Source: Tessaracoccus flavescens
GTDB lineage: Bacteria; Actinomycetota; Actinomycetes; Propionibacteriales; Propionibacteriaceae
DNA length: 7,163 bases
Assembly: GCA_020741375.1 (NCBI GenBank)
Contig: DYZF01000210.1
Location: 1 to 7,163 of the forward strand
Direction: 5' to 3'
Within the stretch, counting starts at the first letter, position 1, and the number at the start of each line of letters is the position of its first letter. Below, piece after piece: positions 6,916 to 7,163 of this stretch. The notes beneath the pieces are model-generated. The model was given only the letters and a program-made list of their open reading frames with translations. It did no database searches and was not told the origin of the DNA. The translations under genes and the position numbers were made by a program.

Positions 6916-7163
6916 TCACGGCCGCAGGTCGCGGAACTGGCGCAGGTGGTAGGCGAGTGAGGAGACGCCGTCGGTCTGCGCCGTCGCCACGTGGCCGAGG
7001 ATGACGGTGTGGTCTCCGCCGGGACGGAACTCCAGTTCCTCGCACCGCAGCCACGCGACGGCGCCATCGATCCGCGGGAGCCCCTCGTCCTCATGCCAGG
7101 CGAGCCCGGCGAACCGGTCTGGCAGATCGCGACGGGCGAAGCGCAACGCGATCTCGGACTGGT
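6916..7163 (-). CDS. Flavin reductase-like domain protein, 3' end only
   Basis: The frame enters from the right edge of the window and ends at TGA 6918-6916, giving the last 81 residues. The text QSEIALRFAR...DRFAGLAWHEDEGLPRIDGAVAWLRCEELEFRPGGDHTVILGHV matches the C-terminal half of flavin reductase-like (FMN-binding split-barrel) proteins, in which RFA, DRFAG, GAxAWLxC and GDHTxxxGxV are characteristic. Such proteins either reduce free FMN/FAD with NAD(P)H for a partner monooxygenase or act as stand-alone flavoproteins; the missing N-terminal half would be needed to say which. The TTG at 7146 is internal, because the similarity continues upstream of it. The short C-terminus (SSLAYHLRQFRDLRP) is normal for the family. 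The DUF805 gene follows within about 26 bases, or overlaps by 4 if its alternative start is used. Confidence 0.8.
   Translation of the reverse strand, partial: QSEIALRFARRDLPDRFAGLAWHEDEGLPRIDGAVAWLRCEELEFRPGGDHTVILGHVATAQTDGVSSLAYHLRQFRDLRP

Noticed and set aside
1..7163. Search for an undescribed multi-gene system, CRISPR array, insertion sequence or structural RNA
   Set aside because: Every intact gene belongs to a recognisable family in ordinary actinobacterial context, no spaced direct repeats were seen, and no transposase or integrase is present.

Overview
The window is a high-GC, gene-dense stretch that reads as an ordinary actinobacterial chromosome. Third codon positions are strongly G/C, GTG starts are common, and the gene families (YhgE/Pip membrane protein, long GH63 glucosidase, DUF805 protein with a Pro/Tyr-rich N-terminus) are frequent in Actinobacteria. 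A propionibacterium-like host is a guess, not something the sequence proves.

Left part, + strand (1-1787): the 3' portion of a YhgE/Pip-type membrane protein gene, with a long Leu-x-x-Gly heptad-repeat region followed by about five membrane segments. Its stop overlaps by one base the start of a TetR-family regulator. The two are probably cotranscribed, and the regulator probably controls the export/envelope protein.

Middle (1788-2415): about 630 bases without an intact gene. The first half carries a clear relic, the last ~95 codons of a UvrD/Rep-type superfamily 1 helicase with its helicase motif VI still readable and everything upstream missing. After it come about 230 bases with nothing recognisable, then a good terminator-like hairpin and a short promoter-sized gap.

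Centre, + strand (2416-5115): one complete 899-residue GH63-type glucosidase standing alone. It has no clear Shine-Dalgarno sequence and an extended -10-like element placed so that transcription could begin at the ATG (leaderless).

Right part, - strand (5167 to the end): a compact gene run converging on the glucosidase. Read in its own direction it is the 3' end of a flavin-reductase-like protein, a DUF805 membrane protein with a disordered Pro/Tyr/Gly-rich N-terminus, and an AEC-family (auxin efflux carrier-like) transporter whose start overlaps the DUF805 gene.

I found no convincing undescribed system. The least ordinary items are the helicase relic, the possible leaderless glucosidase transcript and the unknown substrate of that glucosidase. 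No tRNA, rRNA, CRISPR array or insertion sequence was recognised.
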